The notes beneath the pieces are model-generated. The model saw only the letters and a list, made by a program, of their open reading frames with translations, ran no database searches and was not told where the DNA came from. Shown in pieces: positions 9,204 to 23,439 of a stretch of DNA of 64,000 bases (position 1 is the stretch's first letter; the number at the start of each line of letters is the position of its first letter). The position numbers were made by a program, and so were the translations under genes. Location: contig JAUIBE010000011.1 in the NCBI GenBank assembly GCA_030428105.1, forward strand, positions 1 to 64,000, in the 5' to 3' direction. This DNA is from Gammaproteobacteria bacterium (GTDB lineage: Bacteria; Pseudomonadota; Gammaproteobacteria; Xanthomonadales; SZUA-36).

Positions 9204-9980
9204 TTACAGAAACTGTTCGTCGAGAATGCGATCTTCGAGGTTGTGATCCGGGTCGAACAGCAGTTTGAGAGTAACGTCCTGGGCCTCGTGGATATCTACC
9301 GAAACCACGTCGCGCACCTCCTGGGCATCGGCGGTTGCGCTGACCGGACGTTTGTAGTGATCGAGAATTTCAAAACGAACCCGCGCAGAACTGGGCAACA
9401 CCGCACCCCGCCAGCGACGCGGGCGGAACGGACTGATCGGTGTGAGCGCCAGCGCGTCGGTACCGAGCGGCAAAATCGGCCCGTGCGCGGAAAGGTTGTA
9501 AGCGGTGCTGCCGGCGGCGGTAGCCACCATGATGCCGTCGCAAACCAGCTCTTCCACCTTCACCGTGCCATTGACCAATATGCGGATATGCGCCGCCTGG
9601 TTGGTCTGGCGCAGCAGCGAGACCTCGTTCATGGCTAGCGCCTGGCTCTGGCCACCCGCCTCGGTGGAAACTTCCATGCGCAGTGGCTTGAGCTCCACCG
9701 TCTGGCTTTCCGCCAGGCGCTCCAGCAGGCCATCCTCGCGGTAGCGGTTCATCAGGAACCCCACCTTGCCCAGCTTCATGCCGTAAACCGGCAACCGCGC
9801 AGAAAGCAGGCGATGCAGGGTACGAAGCATGAAACCATCGCCGCCCAGGGCGACGATGATTTCCGAGTCTTCCAGCGGGCTTTGCCCGTAGCGTTTTTCC
9901 ATCTCGGCCAACGCCGCCTGGGCCTTTTCCGAGGGGCTGGCTACGAAATGGATCCTGCGCTGTTCGGGCGCCTCGCTCAT
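9204..9980 (-). CDS. nadK: NAD kinase (short form)
   Basis: Phosphorylates NAD to NADP. The GGDG substrate-binding motif is in [15 protein letters not shown], followed by [11 protein letters not shown], the NEVSLLR segment and the [24 protein letters not shown] core, all typical of NadK. At 258 aa it is the short form found in alphaproteobacteria rather than the roughly 290-aa E. coli type. Its ATG overlaps the stop of the NAD-glutamate dehydrogenase gene by 4 nt (ATGA), so the two are probably translationally coupled. Confidence 0.93.
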   Translation of the reverse strand: MSEAPEQRRIHFVASPSEKAQAALAEMEKRYGQSPLEDSEIIVALGGDGFMLRTLHRLLSARLPVYGMKLGKVGFLMNRYREDGLLERLAESQTVELKPLRMEVSTEAGGQSQALAMNEVSLLRQTNQAAHIRILVNGTVKVEELVCDGIMVATAAGSTAYNLSAHGPILPLGTDALALTPISPFRPRRWRGAVLPSSARVRFEILDHYKRPVSATADAQEVRDVVSVDIHEAQDVTLKLLFDPDHNLEDRILDEQFL

Positions 9981-12900
9981 GAAGCGGCTTTAAGCAACTG
10001 TTCCAGGGTCCGAACCGCCACCGAGAGCGTGGCGTAATCGGTTGCAGGCAAGCCACGCATGTCGTGGAGCATCTCTTTCGCCCGCCCCACTTCCTGCTCG
10101 TTCTTCTCCAGCCACGCCGCCAGGGGGTCCTTGGCGCGGCCGCTTGACTTGAGCACCAGGTCTACCAGGTCATTGTGGAAGGCCAGCAATTCGCTGCGCA
10201 GGTTGCCACGCGCGTGGGCGTGCCACTGCCCTTCCACCTTCAGCGCTTCAACCTCGGCACGCAGCCACTTGAGGTCCAGCGCTTCGCCCAGGCCAAAGTA
10301 GATTTTCGAAACGCGCTCGGTGGAAGTCTTGCGCTGGGCCGCGGTTTCCACAACGTCGAGCGCCGGGAACAGGGTAGGCAGCATGACGATGCGACGCGCC
10401 AGCGCCTCGGGGAAACCATCCTCGAGATACGGCGCCATCGCGGCTTCCAGCTGCAGGCGATCGGCTTCCGCCATGGACTTGTCCATCACCTTGCCCATCA
10501 CCTTGATGCCGGGCGCCAGGCGCTTGATCACCGCCTCGATGTCATTGATCCGGCGCCCCTGGTTCAGCAACCAGCGGGTGGCCTGGCGCAACACGTTCCA
10601 CATTGCCAGGATGGCATCGGTTTGCAGCCTGGCGCTGACCTTGTTATCCAGTCCTTCGATCTCCGCCCAGAATGCCCGTGCATCGAACACCTCGCGAATC
10701 ACGGTGTAGGCCTTGGCCACTTCGGCAGCGGATGAGCCGGTGTCCTCGTGCATCCTGAGGGTGAACGAGGCGCCCATGCGGTTGATCAGGCTGTTGGTCA
10801 CCTGGGTGGCGATGATCTCGCGCTTGAGGCGATGGCCTTGCATGTCTGCCGAGTAGCGACGCTGCAGGGGTTGCGGGAAATACCGCGCCAACTCGGCGGA
10901 CAGGTAGCTGTCCTCCGGCACGTCGGATTCCAGCAACTGGCGATACAGGCGAATCTTGCTGTACGACAACAACACCGCCAGTTCGGGCCGGGTCAGGCCT
11001 TCGCCGCGTTTGCGTCGCGCGGTGAGCTCTTCGTCGTCGGGCAGGTATTCCAGGTCGCGGTCCAGCAGGCCTTCATCCTCGAGTACCGAGATAAAATGCT
11101 GCTTGGCGCCCAGCCGCGGGCCGGTGAGCCGACCCATCATCGAAATGGCCTGGGTCTGGAGGTAATTGCTGCGCAATACCAGGTCTGAAACCTCGTCCGT
11201 CATCGAGGCCAACAGCTTGTTGCGCGCCGCGGGCTTGAGCTTGCCGCCGCGCATCACCTGGTTCAGCAGGATCTTGATGTTGACCTCGTGATCGGAACAA
11301 TCCACGCCCGCCGAGTTGTCGACAAAGTCGGTATTGATTAAGCCGCCGTTACGGGCAAACTCGATGCGGCCCAGCTGGGTGCAACCCAGGTTGCCGCCCT
11401 CGCCCACCACCCGGCAGCGCAGGTCACGGCCATCGACGCGCAGTGGCGTATTGACCAGGTCACCGGTATCAGCATGGCTTTCGCTGGAAGCCTTCACGTA
11501 GGTGCCAATACCGCCGTTCCACAGCAGGTCAACCGGCGCCTTGAGCAGTTCGCGGATCAATTCCGGCGGCGACAGGCTTTCGGCTTCAACGCCCAGCCAC
11601 TCGCGGACCTGCTTGCTCAGCGGAATGGTCTTGTCCTGGCGCGAGAAGATTCCACCGCCCCTGGAGATCAGGTCGGCGTTGTAATCAGACCAACTGGAAC
11701 GCGGCAAGCCGAACAGGCGCTTGCGCTCTGCGTAGGACGTGGCCGGATCGGGATCGGGGTCGATAAAGATATGCAGGTGGTTGAAGGCGGCTTGCAGCTT
11801 GATCTGTTTCGACAACAGCATGCCGTTGCCAAACACATCACCGCTCATGTCGCCGATGCCCACCACGGTGAACGGCTCTTCCTGGATGTTGGTGCCAATC
11901 TCGCGGAAGTGACGCTTCACGCCCTCCCAGGCGCCCTTGGCAGTGATGCCCATGCCCTTGTGGTCGTAACCCACAGAACCACCGGATGCGAAGGCATCGC
12001 CCATCCAGAAGCCGCGCTCCAGGGCGATGCCGTTGGCAATGTCTGAGAAGCTAGCGGTGCCCTTATCGGCCGCCACCACCAGGTAGGGATCGTCCTCATC
12101 GTGGCGAACCACGCCCTTCGGCGGAATGACATCATCCTCATCCAGGTTGTCAGTGACATCCAGTAAGCCATTGATAAATGACTTGTAACACTCGATGCCT
12201 GACTTCATCACCGCGTCACGGTCGGACGAATCGGGGCCGCGTTTCACCACGAAGCCGCCCTTGGCGCCGACCGGCACGATCATGGTGTTTTTTACATTCT
12301 GGGCCTTCATCAACCCCAGCACCTCGGTGCGGAAGTCTTCACGCCGGTCTGACCAGCGCAGGCCACCACGGGCGATCTTGCCGCCACGCAGGTGAATGCC
12401 CTCGAAGCGCGTCGAGAACACCCAGATCTCGCGATAGGGGCGCGGCTGGGGCAAATCGATCAAGCGGCTGGAGTCCAGCTTGAAACTGATGTGCTCGTGG
12501 AACGAGCCATTGCTGTCGGCAGGCTGGAAGAAATTGGTCCGCAGGGTTTCCCAGATCACGTTGTAAAAGTGGTGCAGGATGCGGTCTTCATCCAGGCTGG
12601 TCACCGAACCCAGGGCGCGCATGAATGCCGCTCGAATCCGCTTGACCTCTTCATCGCGCTCGGCGCCACGCACCGCGGCCGCTTCTTCCAGCAGCTCGGT
12701 GAGCACCGTGTCCTTGCTGTTGGCCTCGGAACTCAGTACCTCGTACATCTGCGCGGCGTGCTTGCGCTGGCGCTCCAGCTTCGCATCGGATACCTGGCCG
12801 CGAGCAGGATCAAACTTCGCCTCGAACAGGTCCACCAGCAGGCGCGCAATCAGGGGGTGGCGCGCCAGGGTTTCTTCCATGTAGCTCTGCGAGTACGCCA

Positions 12901-14956
12901 CCCGGGTCTGGAGCAGGAACTTGCAGTAAGCGCGAATCATCTTGACCTGGCGCCAATGCAGGCGGGCCGCCAAAATCAGGCGGTTAAAACCATCGCTCTC
13001 GGTCTGGCCGCGATGAATGCGTTCAAATGCCTCCTGGAACCGGTCACGCACCGCCTCGACATTGATCTCGCGGTCGACCGCGGGAATCATGTCGAAATCC
13101 TGGATCCACAGGCTTTCGCCATCCGGCCAGCGCAGCTCGTAGGGGCGCTCAGAGACAATCCGCAGCCCCAGGTTCTCGAGCATGGGAAGCACATCGGAAA
13201 GCGGCAACGGCGCGGCGCGGTGGAACACCTTGAAGCGCAGGATGCCGGTGCGCTGCTTACGCGGGCGGTACAGGCTCATGCGCAGGTCATCTTCGCTGCT
13301 TAGCTGGGCAGCATTTTCGATATCGAATGCGGCCACCCAGGGTGAAACGTCTTCTTTGAACGCCTCGGGAATGGCCGGCGCGAAGCGGTTCACCCACCCC
13401 AGGCCGGTTTCCTCGCCGTGCTTCTGCACCAGGATCTCGGTGAGCTCATCGGTCCACGAACGAACCGCTTCGACAATCTTCTGTTCCAGGATCTTGACGT
13501 TGGGCTCGACTTCCGGCCCCGCTTTCGGGCGCACGATGACGTGCAGCCTGGCCAGCGGCGACTCGGATACCTGCACCACGTAATCCAGCCGCGCACCTTT
13601 CAACGCGCGCTTGAGAATTTGCTGGATCTTCTTGCGATTCTCGGTATTGAAGCGCTCGCGCGGAATGTAGACCAGGCAGGAATAGAACCGGCCAAAGCGC
13701 TCACGGCGAATAAACAGGCGCACCCGCAGCCGTTCGGCCAGGTTGAGCACGCCCATCGACAGTTCCAACAATTCCTCGGTGCTGGCCTGGAACAGCTCAT
13801 CCCTGGGCAGGGTTTCCAGGATATGCACCATGGATTTCCAGGCGTGGCTGCCTTCCACCAGCTGCGATTGCTCCAGCACATCGTTGACTTTCTGGCGAAC
13901 CAGCGGCGTTTGCATCATGCCGCGGTTGTAAGCGTTGGAAGTAAACAGCCCAAGGAAGCGGCGTTCACCGATGGTGCGGCCGCGCTTGTCGTAACAAAGC
14001 ACGCCGATGTAATCCATGTAGCCCACGCGGTGAATCCGCGAGCGAGCGTTGGTCTTGGTGATGATCACCGGCTCGCCATGACGCCGGGTTCGCACCGCCT
14101 CCGCCAGTGAGCTCAGGGGGCGCGACTTCACCTTGGAACGGTCCTCGCGCAGGATGCCCAGGCCGCTGCCTTCCATGATGCGCAACTGGTGGCCTTTGCC
14201 AACGCGGGCCACTTCGTAGTCACGCACGCCGAGGAAGGTGAAATGATCGTCAATCATCCACTGGAGGAATTCCTGGCCCTCGGTGACCAGTTCCTGGTCG
14301 GCCCTGGGGGCCCACTCCGGCAATTCGCTGATGGTTTTCTTCGCCACCGCGGTCATCTTCTTCCAGTCGGCCACGGCGACGCGCACCTCGTCCATCGCGT
14401 CCTGGATCTGGCGGGCGACGCGGCGCAGTACGGTTTCATCAGTCTGGCGATCGATCTGGAACTGCATCACCGATTCGTTGATGCCGCGCGAATCATCCTT
14501 CTTGCAGATCTCGGCAAGCTGGCCGGAAGGCCCGCGACGCACACGGATGACCGGGTGAATAATCAGGTGAACACCCAGCTCCAGCTCGGTCAGCGCCAGG
14601 TTGGCGCTGTCGACCAGGAACGGCATGTCATCGTTGACCATCTCGACGACGGTGTGCTCACACTCCCAGCCGTCGTCTTTCTCGGTGGGATTGAAAACCC
14701 GCAGCAGCAACTCGCCGGGCTTGCGCATGCGCAGAAAATCGAGCTGGTTCTCCACCACCCGGGCCAGCACATGGGGCGGCTCGCGACTGATGTCCTCCAG
14801 CGGAACGCGGCGAAAATAGGCCGGCACGTAACGCCGTGCAAACGCTGATTTTCGTTTGCCGAGTCGCTCGGAAGCGATCTCCAGAACCTGGTCGAGAATT
14901 TCCTGCTTCTGCTCGTCGGCGCCTTGCGCCGTAGACGCTTTACGCGAATTGTTCAC
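9977..14956 (-). CDS. gdhB: NAD-specific glutamate dehydrogenase (large type)
   Basis: Giant 180-kDa-class glutamate dehydrogenase of 1659 aa, matching the ~1600-aa length of the Pseudomonas/Streptomyces family. It deaminates glutamate to 2-oxoglutarate with NAD. N-terminal ACT-like regulatory segments occupy about the first 700 residues. The catalytic part has [25 protein letters not shown], the substrate lysine region [33 protein letters not shown] and [14 protein letters not shown]. Translation starts with GTG at 14956, inside a GTGA overlap with the upstream acyl-CoA dehydrogenase stop. The 3' end overlaps nadK. It supplies 2-oxoglutarate, the substrate of the SucAB-Lpd complex encoded at 32.8-38.3 kb. 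Confidence 0.96.
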   Translation of the reverse strand: MNNSRKASTAQGADEQKQEILDQVLEIASERLGKRKSAFARRYVPAYFRRVPLEDISREPPHVLARVVENQLDFLRMRKPGELLLRVFNPTEKDDGWECEHTVVEMVNDDMPFLVDSANLALTELELGVHLIIHPVIRVRRGPSGQLAEICKKDDSRGINESVMQFQIDRQTDETVLRRVARQIQDAMDEVRVAVADWKKMTAVAKKTISELPEWAPRADQELVTEGQEFLQWMIDDHFTFLGVRDYEVARVGKGHQLRIMEGSGLGILREDRSKVKSRPLSSLAEAVRTRRHGEPVIITKTNARSRIHRVGYMDYIGVLCYDKRGRTIGERRFLGLFTSNAYNRGMMQTPLVRQKVNDVLEQSQLVEGSHAWKSMVHILETLPRDELFQASTEELLELSMGVLNLAERLRVRLFIRRERFGRFYSCLVYIPRERFNTENRKKIQQILKRALKGARLDYVVQVSESPLARLHVIVRPKAGPEVEPNVKILEQKIVEAVRSWTDELTEILVQKHGEETGLGWVNRFAPAIPEAFKEDVSPWVAAFDIENAAQLSSEDDLRMSLYRPRKQRTGILRFKVFHRAAPLPLSDVLPMLENLGLRIVSERPYELRWPDGESLWIQDFDMIPAVDREINVEAVRDRFQEAFERIHRGQTESDGFNRLILAARLHWRQVKMIRAYCKFLLQTRVAYSQSYMEETLARHPLIARLLVDLFEAKFDPARGQVSDAKLERQRKHAAQMYEVLSSEANSKDTVLTELLEEAAAVRGAERDEEVKRIRAAFMRALGSVTSLDEDRILHHFYNVIWETLRTNFFQPADSNGSFHEHISFKLDSSRLIDLPQPRPYREIWVFSTRFEGIHLRGGKIARGGLRWSDRREDFRTEVLGLMKAQNVKNTMIVPVGAKGGFVVKRGPDSSDRDAVMKSGIECYKSFINGLLDVTDNLDEDDVIPPKGVVRHDEDDPYLVVAADKGTASFSDIANGIALERGFWMGDAFASGGSVGYDHKGMGITAKGAWEGVKRHFREIGTNIQEEPFTVVGIGDMSGDVFGNGMLLSKQIKLQAAFNHLHIFIDPDPDPATSYAERKRLFGLPRSSWSDYNADLISRGGGIFSRQDKTIPLSKQVREWLGVEAESLSPPELIRELLKAPVDLLWNGGIGTYVKASSESHADTGDLVNTPLRVDGRDLRCRVVGEGGNLGCTQLGRIEFARNGGLINTDFVDNSAGVDCSDHEVNIKILLNQVMRGGKLKPAARNKLLASMTDEVSDLVLRSNYLQTQAISMMGRLTGPRLGAKQHFISVLEDEGLLDRDLEYLPDDEELTARRKRGEGLTRPELAVLLSYSKIRLYRQLLESDVPEDSYLSAELARYFPQPLQRRYSADMQGHRLKREIIATQVTNSLINRMGASFTLRMHEDTGSSAAEVAKAYTVIREVFDARAFWAEIEGLDNKVSARLQTDAILAMWNVLRQATRWLLNQGRRINDIEAVIKRLAPGIKVMGKVMDKSMAEADRLQLEAAMAPYLEDGFPEALARRIVMLPTLFPALDVVETAAQRKTSTERVSKIYFGLGEALDLKWLRAEVEALKVEGQWHAHARGNLRSELLAFHNDLVDLVLKSSGRAKDPLAAWLEKNEQEVGRAKEMLHDMRGLPATDYATLSVAVRTLEQLLKAAS

Positions 14957-16116
14957 CGCAGCCCGGTCTCCAGCCGTGATATCAACATTCTCTGCACCTC
15001 GCTGGTGCCCTCGTAGATCTCGGTAATCTTGGCGTCACGGAAGTAACGCTCCACTGGCAGCTCTTTGCTGTAGCCCATGCCACCGTGGATCTGCACCGCC
15101 TGGTAAGCCACCCACATGGCGGTTTCCGAGGCGTACAGTTTCGCCACGCTACCTTCCAGGGTGTAACGCGCACCGGTTTTCTTGGCCTGGTCCTTGGCCC
15201 ACGCCGCGCGCATGGTCAGCAACCAGGCTGCGTCGATGCGCGACTTCATATCGGCAATCTTGGCCTGGGTCATCTGGAATTCGCCGATGGCGCGACCAAA
15301 GGCCTTGCGCTCCTGCGCGTACTGCACCGATGCCTCGTAGGCAGCACGGGCGATGCCGACAGCCTGCGAAGCGATCCCGATGCGGCCCGCGTCCAACACA
15401 CCCATGGCGATCTTGAAGCCCTGGCCTTCATCACCCAGTCGGTTTTCAACCGGGCACTGGTAGTTTTCGAACTCGATTTCACAGGTGGCCGAGGCGCGAA
15501 TACCCAGCTTGGGCTCGGTTTTTCCGCACGAGAAACCATCGCGTTTGGTGTCGATCAAAAAGGCCGAGACGCCACGCGCGCCCTGCTCCGGGTCGGTCAT
15601 GGCGAACAGCACCACGTAATCCGCTACCGGCCCCGAAGTGATCCAGGACTTCTTGCCGTTGATCACGTAGTGGCTGCCGTCCTCGGAAAGCACCGCGCGG
15701 GTGCGCATGTTGGCCGCATCGGAGCCCGACTGCGGCTCGGTCAGGGCGTAAGCGCCAATCGCCTCACCCGAGGCAATCGGCCGCACAAACTGCTGTTTTT
15801 GCTCTTCGGTGCCATGGGTGAGGATTCCATTGCAATACAAAGAGTTGTTGACCGACATGATGGTGCCATGTGAAGCATCGGCGGCGCTGATCTCGATCAT
15901 CGCCAGGGCATAGGCCACGGTGTCCAGCTCGGACCCGCCATAGGCTTCCGGCACCTGGATGCCCATCAGGCCCAGTTCGCCCATCATGGCGATGGTCTCT
16001 CTCGGAAACTCACCGCTTTGGTCGTGTGCGGCCGCAATGGGCGCGATTTCGTCGCGCGCAAAATCGTGCGCAGCCGCCTGAATCATCAACTGTTCGTCGC
16101 TTAATTTGAAATCCAC
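14953..16116 (-). CDS. Acyl-CoA dehydrogenase (short-chain/butyryl-type)
   Basis: FAD-dependent acyl-CoA dehydrogenase of 387 aa. Motifs are AYALTEPQSGSDAANMRTRA, KSWITSGPVADYVVLFAMT, a C-terminal IHGGMGYSKELPVERYFRD and IYEGTSEVQRMLI, where the Glu is in the position used as catalytic base in short-chain, butyryl and related enzymes. It makes a trans-2-enoyl-CoA and passes electrons to ETF. The start is GTG (protein MDFKLSDEQLMIQ), with AGGAAC about 9 nt upstream. It is the first gene of a run with gdhB, nadK and the APH-fold kinase, joined by 4-nt overlaps. The acyl chain specificity cannot be read from sequence. Confidence 0.9.
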   Translation of the reverse strand: MDFKLSDEQLMIQAAAHDFARDEIAPIAAAHDQSGEFPRETIAMMGELGLMGIQVPEAYGGSELDTVAYALAMIEISAADASHGTIMSVNNSLYCNGILTHGTEEQKQQFVRPIASGEAIGAYALTEPQSGSDAANMRTRAVLSEDGSHYVINGKKSWITSGPVADYVVLFAMTDPEQGARGVSAFLIDTKRDGFSCGKTEPKLGIRASATCEIEFENYQCPVENRLGDEGQGFKIAMGVLDAGRIGIASQAVGIARAAYEASVQYAQERKAFGRAIGEFQMTQAKIADMKSRIDAAWLLTMRAAWAKDQAKKTGARYTLEGSVAKLYASETAMWVAYQAVQIHGGMGYSKELPVERYFRDAKITEIYEGTSEVQRMLISRLETGLR

Positions 16117-16218
16117 TGAAACGTTCCTGAAGAAGTGTTTAGAAGGCGCTCAAAAGACGTGCCGCATTATAATGGACTCCCCCAAACGATTCCCGGTTTT
16201 TGAGCCATTTTGGGGCAA

Positions 16219-16247
16219 TTGACGCCGCTACTTTCCCCGGTTAGGCT
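16219..16247 (+). promoter_or_regulatory. Sigma-70-type promoter of the ArsR-methyltransferase/metH operon
   Basis: TTGACG at 16219-16224 and TAGGCT at 16242-16247 are separated by 17 bp. The predicted start of transcription falls near 16254, inside the dyad described next, and only about 20 nt before the ATG at 16276. The -35 match is strong (5/6) and the -10 moderate (3/6). Confidence 0.5.
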
Positions 16248-16249
16248 AT

Positions 16250-16277
16250 ATATCTTTAAATCCGGATACAAAGATAT
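16250..16277 (+). promoter_or_regulatory. 28-bp dyad operator covering the start codon
   Basis: Perfect 8-bp arms ATATCTTT (16250-16257) and AAAGATAT (16270-16277) flank a 12-bp spacer whose centre is itself a perfect palindrome, ATCCGGAT (16260-16267), on the same axis. The right arm includes the A and T of the ATG at 16276. Its position over the expected transcription start of an ArsR-family gene makes autorepression the natural reading. Confidence 0.75.
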
Positions 16278-17235
16278 GTCGAATGCCTCGCGGCCGGATT
16301 CTGTACTCGATCTCGACCTCGCAACCCAGCGCTGTCGATTGCTTGGCGACGCCACCCGTTTGCGCCTCCTGTTGTTGCTCGATCGCGAGGAACTGAGCGT
16401 GGCTGAATTATCCGCCATCACCCAGTTGGCCCAGCCGCGCGTCTCCACCCACCTGGCGCGCCTGAAGGAAGCCGGCATGGTCACTGACCGCCGTGAAGGC
16501 GTGTTCGTGTATTACCGCATATCCGCCTCCTCTGGCGACCCCAGCCTGGACGCCTTGTGGGAAGTGCTCCGGAAAAACACCGACGACCCGCTGGCCGAGC
16601 AGGATCGCGCACGCATTCCCGAGGTTCTGAACTCGCGCGGCGGCGTCACTACCTGGGCTGATTCGGTGGCCGGCGACATGGAGCGCCACTACTCGCCGGG
16701 GCGTTCCTGGGAAGCCACCGCCCGCGGACTCACCCACCTGCTCGACCTGGGCGATGTGTTGGACGTGGCCTCCGGCGACGGCGTGCTGGCTGAACTGCTG
16801 GCGCCGCAATCCCGTTCCATCGTCTGCCTGGACCTCAGCCAACGGGTGGTAGATGCCGGGCGCAAACGCCTGTCGAACTGCAATGGCGCGAGCTTCGAGA
16901 AAGGCGACATGCACGAGTTGCCGTTTGAAAAGGCGAGCTTTGACACCGTCACCCTGATGCACGCGCTGACTTACACCACGAGGCCGGAAAAGGTGTTGGC
17001 CGAATGCGCCCGCGTTTTGCGCAGCGATGGCCAGTTACTGGCGGTCACCCTGGCGCGTCACTCGCACCGCAAGGCGGTGGAGCCTTACGACCACAAAAAC
17101 CTCGGCTTTGAACCGGACCAGCTCGAAGGCCTGGCCCGCAAAGCCGGCCTCAGGGTGGTTTCCTGCGGCATTTCCGCGGTTGAGAAACGCAAGCCCAATT
17201 TTTCCGTGATTACCCTGCATGCCGTACGCCCCTGA
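16276..17235 (+). CDS. ArsR-family regulator fused to a SAM-methyltransferase domain (SahR-like)
   Basis: Protein of 319 aa. Residues ~10-90 form an ArsR winged helix ([25 protein letters not shown], then [17 protein letters not shown] and a wing ending VYYRIS). Residues ~130-290 form a class I methyltransferase domain ([50 protein letters not shown]). ArsR/methyltransferase fusions next to methionine-cycle genes are the form in which the S-adenosylhomocysteine-responsive regulator SahR occurs in many Proteobacteria; here the gene precedes metH by 26 nt. The inference is that the methyltransferase domain senses SAH or SAM and controls its own operon through the dyad at 16250. The ATG at 16276 is chosen because it starts just before the HTH; the in-frame ATG at 16210 lies upstream of the proposed promoter. 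Confidence 0.85.
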   Translation: MSNASRPDSVLDLDLATQRCRLLGDATRLRLLLLLDREELSVAELSAITQLAQPRVSTHLARLKEAGMVTDRREGVFVYYRISASSGDPSLDALWEVLRKNTDDPLAEQDRARIPEVLNSRGGVTTWADSVAGDMERHYSPGRSWEATARGLTHLLDLGDVLDVASGDGVLAELLAPQSRSIVCLDLSQRVVDAGRKRLSNCNGASFEKGDMHELPFEKASFDTVTLMHALTYTTRPEKVLAECARVLRSDGQLLAVTLARHSHRKAVEPYDHKNLGFEPDQLEGLARKAGLRVVSCGISAVEKRKPNFSVITLHAVRP

Positions 17236-17261
17236 GCGCGAACGCCAGAGACCAATCCGCA

Positions 17262-20969
<3,708 letters not shown>

Positions 20970-20973
20970 TCGC

Positions 20974-22296
20974 TCAGGGACGGCCGATGGCGTAATAGGT
21001 AAAACCACGCCGCCTGACCCGCGCCGGATCCCAGATATTGCGCCCGTCCACCAAAACGGGCTGGCCCATTGCCTCCAGCATGCGCTGGTAGTCGGGCGCC
21101 CAGTACAGCCGCCATTCGGTGAGCAATACCAGCGCGTCAACGCCTTGCAGCGCCTCGTAAGGGTCTGAGGCTATCGAAAATCCTTCGCGGCCCTCAAAGC
21201 GAAGTAGCGCCTCATCACCGGCCTCCGGATCATGCGCGACCACCTGTGCGCCAGCCTTGAGAGCAGAGTCGACAAAGTACAGCGATGGCGCCTCGCGCAT
21301 ATCGTCGGTATTGGGCTTAAATGCGAGGCCCCACAGAGCGATTTTCTTTCCTGATAAATCACTCGCGAAGTGTTTTTCAAGAATCTGAAATGGTTTATGT
21401 TTTTGCGCGGAGTTTACCTGGTCAACCGCGCCAATCAGTGACGGCTCGTAGCCGTTCTTGCGGGCTGTGGAACCAAGCGCGCGAATGTCCTTGGGAAAGC
21501 ACGAACCGCCATAGCCCACACCCGGGTAAATAAAGGAATAACCGATCCTGGGGTCCGAGCCAATGCCGATGCGCACGTGCTCGATATCCGCCCCTACCCG
21601 CTCGGCAATATTGGCCAGTTCGTTCATCAGGCTGATCTTGGTGGCCAGCATGGTGTTGGCCGCATACTTGGTCAGCTCTGAAGAGCGCACATCCATGCTC
21701 AGCAACTTCTCGTGGTTGCGGTTGAAAGGCGCGTACAACTCGCGCAGCAGGTCCACCGCGGAATCGCGGTCGGTGCCAATCACGATACGGTCGGGTTTCA
21801 TGAAGTCGGCGATTGCCGCGCCTTCCTTGAGAAACTCTGGGTTCGAGGCCACCGGCACTTCGTAATCCACGCCACGCGCCTTGAGGCCCTCCTCGATGGC
21901 TTCGGAAACCATCTGGCAGGTGCCGACCGGCACTGTAGACTTCACCACGACCAGCAGGTCGCGATTCACCAACTCACCAATGGAGCGGGCTACCGCCAGC
22001 ACGTGGCTGAGGTCAGCAGATCCGTCTTCATCCGGTGGTGTACCCACCGCGATCATCAGGATTTCGCCGTGGTCGACGGCTTCTTGCATGGATGCTGTGA
22101 AAGCCAGGCGGCCCTGCTCCGCGTTGTCGCGCAGCATGCCTTCCAATCCGGGTTCATAAATGGGCGGTATGCCCTGGCGCAGTTGCTCGACGCGCGCCTC
22201 ATCCTTGTCCATGCACAGGACGTGATGGCCTACCTGGGAAAGGCCGGCACCACTGACCAGCCCTACATAACCACTTCCAACAATTGAAACTCTCAT
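20974..22296 (-). CDS. ugd: UDP-glucose 6-dehydrogenase
   Basis: NAD-dependent four-electron oxidation of UDP-glucose to UDP-glucuronate for surface polysaccharide synthesis. The protein is 440 aa: Rossmann MRVSIVGSGYVGLVSGAGLS, IYEPGLEGML, TVPVGTCQMV, NPEFLKEGAAIADF, the active-site cysteine in GVGYGGSCFPKDIRAL, and the C-terminal domain with LWGLAFKPNTDDMREAPS. It is convergent with metH, with 4 nt between the stops. No other polysaccharide gene is adjacent, so its end product is open. Confidence 0.95.
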   Translation of the reverse strand: MRVSIVGSGYVGLVSGAGLSQVGHHVLCMDKDEARVEQLRQGIPPIYEPGLEGMLRDNAEQGRLAFTASMQEAVDHGEILMIAVGTPPDEDGSADLSHVLAVARSIGELVNRDLLVVVKSTVPVGTCQMVSEAIEEGLKARGVDYEVPVASNPEFLKEGAAIADFMKPDRIVIGTDRDSAVDLLRELYAPFNRNHEKLLSMDVRSSELTKYAANTMLATKISLMNELANIAERVGADIEHVRIGIGSDPRIGYSFIYPGVGYGGSCFPKDIRALGSTARKNGYEPSLIGAVDQVNSAQKHKPFQILEKHFASDLSGKKIALWGLAFKPNTDDMREAPSLYFVDSALKAGAQVVAHDPEAGDEALLRFEGREGFSIASDPYEALQGVDALVLLTEWRLYWAPDYQRMLEAMGQPVLVDGRNIWDPARVRRRGFTYYAIGRP

Positions 22297-22370
22297 GCCT
22301 GCCTAATCACCCTGTAACAGCGTCGAATCTATTGCATTGCGGCGCCTGAGTGAAGCGCAGGCGGTTCACT

Positions 22371-22475
22371 GGAGGGGGTTGAGTTTGCTCCGCGACCTTC
22401 GGCGACAGGGACGTCGACGAAGAGCTACATGGACGTATCTATGCGTGTCGCGGAGTAAACTACCCCACCCCCTCC
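22371..22475 (-). repeat. Three-way-junction repeat, copy E
   Basis: Closing stem: GGAGGGGGT (22371-22379) pairs perfectly with ACCCCCTCC (22467-22475), and GTTTGCTCCGCGAC (22383-22396) pairs at 13 of 14 positions with 22447-22460. Inside are hairpin P3, TTCGGCGAC/GTCGACGAA (22398-22406 and 22413-22421), and hairpin P2, TACATGGACGTA (22426-22437). Read on the minus strand the order and junction lengths match copies A-D, and the P2 segment shares TCCATGTAG with copy C, while the P1 and P3 stems are entirely different in sequence. Confidence 0.8.
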
Positions 22476-22482
22476 CTTGTAC

Positions 22483-23172
22483 TTACTCGTCGCCTTCAAT
22501 ACCCAACAATTCGACTTCGAAAATCAACGTCGCATTCGGCGCAATGCTGCGACTTCCGTTCGGCCCGTACGCCAGGTCAGACGGAATGAAAAACTGGTAC
22601 TTGCTGCCCACCGGCATCAGCTGCAGACCCTCGGTCCAGCCGGGGATCACCTGGTTCAGCATGAAGGTGGCCGGCTCACCGCGCGAGTAAGAGCTGTCGA
22701 ACTCGGTGCCGTCCAGCAGGGTTCCGCGGTAGTGCACGCGCACCCGGTCGGTGGCGGCAGGCGTTGGGCCATCGCCTTCGTTCATCACCAGGTACTGCAG
22801 GCCTGATTCCGTGGTTACCACGCCTTCGTTGCTGGCGTTGGCGGCCAGGAAGGCTTCGCCTTCCGCGGCATTGGCAGTGGCAGCCTCAGCGCGCTCTGCC
22901 TCCATTGCCGCACGACGCTCGGCAATGTACGCCTCGCGGACTGCTGCAGCCTGTTCGGGTGAAATCGCCGGCTCAGCGCCGGTGTACACCGCCTCGATGG
23001 CCTGGAACAGGGATTCCAGGTCGATCGGCGCGCCCTGTTGTTTCAGCGAGTTACCGATATCCATGCCGATGATGTAGCTCAATTGCTCATCCTGCGTTTC
23101 CAGGTCAGCTGCAAAAGAATTGCCTGCGAAGGTCACAGCCACAAGCAGGACTATAATGAGAAACTGTTTCAT
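22483..23172 (-). CDS. Periplasmic FKBP-type peptidyl-prolyl isomerase (FkpA/Mip-like)
   Basis: Protein of 229 aa. The start at 23172 gives a signal peptide (MKQFLIIVLLVAVTFAGNSFA). Residues ~20-115 are the helical dimerisation region with an alanine/glutamate-rich linker. The C-terminal FKBP domain has DRVRVHYRGTLLDGTEFDSSYSRG-type sequence, VIPGWTEGLQLMPVGSKYQFFIPSDLAYG and the final LIFEVELLGI. The family catalyses proline isomerisation and chaperones envelope proteins. It is isolated between repeat E and the divergent PAPS synthetase gene. Confidence 0.93.
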   Translation of the reverse strand: MKQFLIIVLLVAVTFAGNSFAADLETQDEQLSYIIGMDIGNSLKQQGAPIDLESLFQAIEAVYTGAEPAISPEQAAAVREAYIAERRAAMEAERAEAATANAAEGEAFLAANASNEGVVTTESGLQYLVMNEGDGPTPAATDRVRVHYRGTLLDGTEFDSSYSRGEPATFMLNQVIPGWTEGLQLMPVGSKYQFFIPSDLAYGPNGSRSIAPNATLIFEVELLGIEGDE

Positions 23173-23439
23173 TCCTGAGTACTCCGTGGGGGTAGTTTTC
23201 AAATTTGGTTGCAAGGCGCGACGCCATTGATTTCAGGGTCGCCAGAGATGTGAACATTAAAGCGCGAACTGTCTCCCAAATGGGGGCTAGGCCGAACAAG
23301 TCAAGCAGACCGGCATGGCCTGCAGTGTATATGGCCCAATAGCATATCGTCATTGCGTAAAAATCTCGACGCGGGGGGCGCGGCCACTGGTGCCAGCCTT
23401 TATAATGCGCGCTCTTTTTTTGCAGACGAAATTCGAACC

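Noticed and set aside
23401-23406. TATAAT box before the PAPS synthetase gene
   Set aside because: A perfect -10 hexamer, but no acceptable -35 at 15-19 bp upstream, so I do not list it as a promoter. The TATAAT at 32733 before sucA has the same problem.
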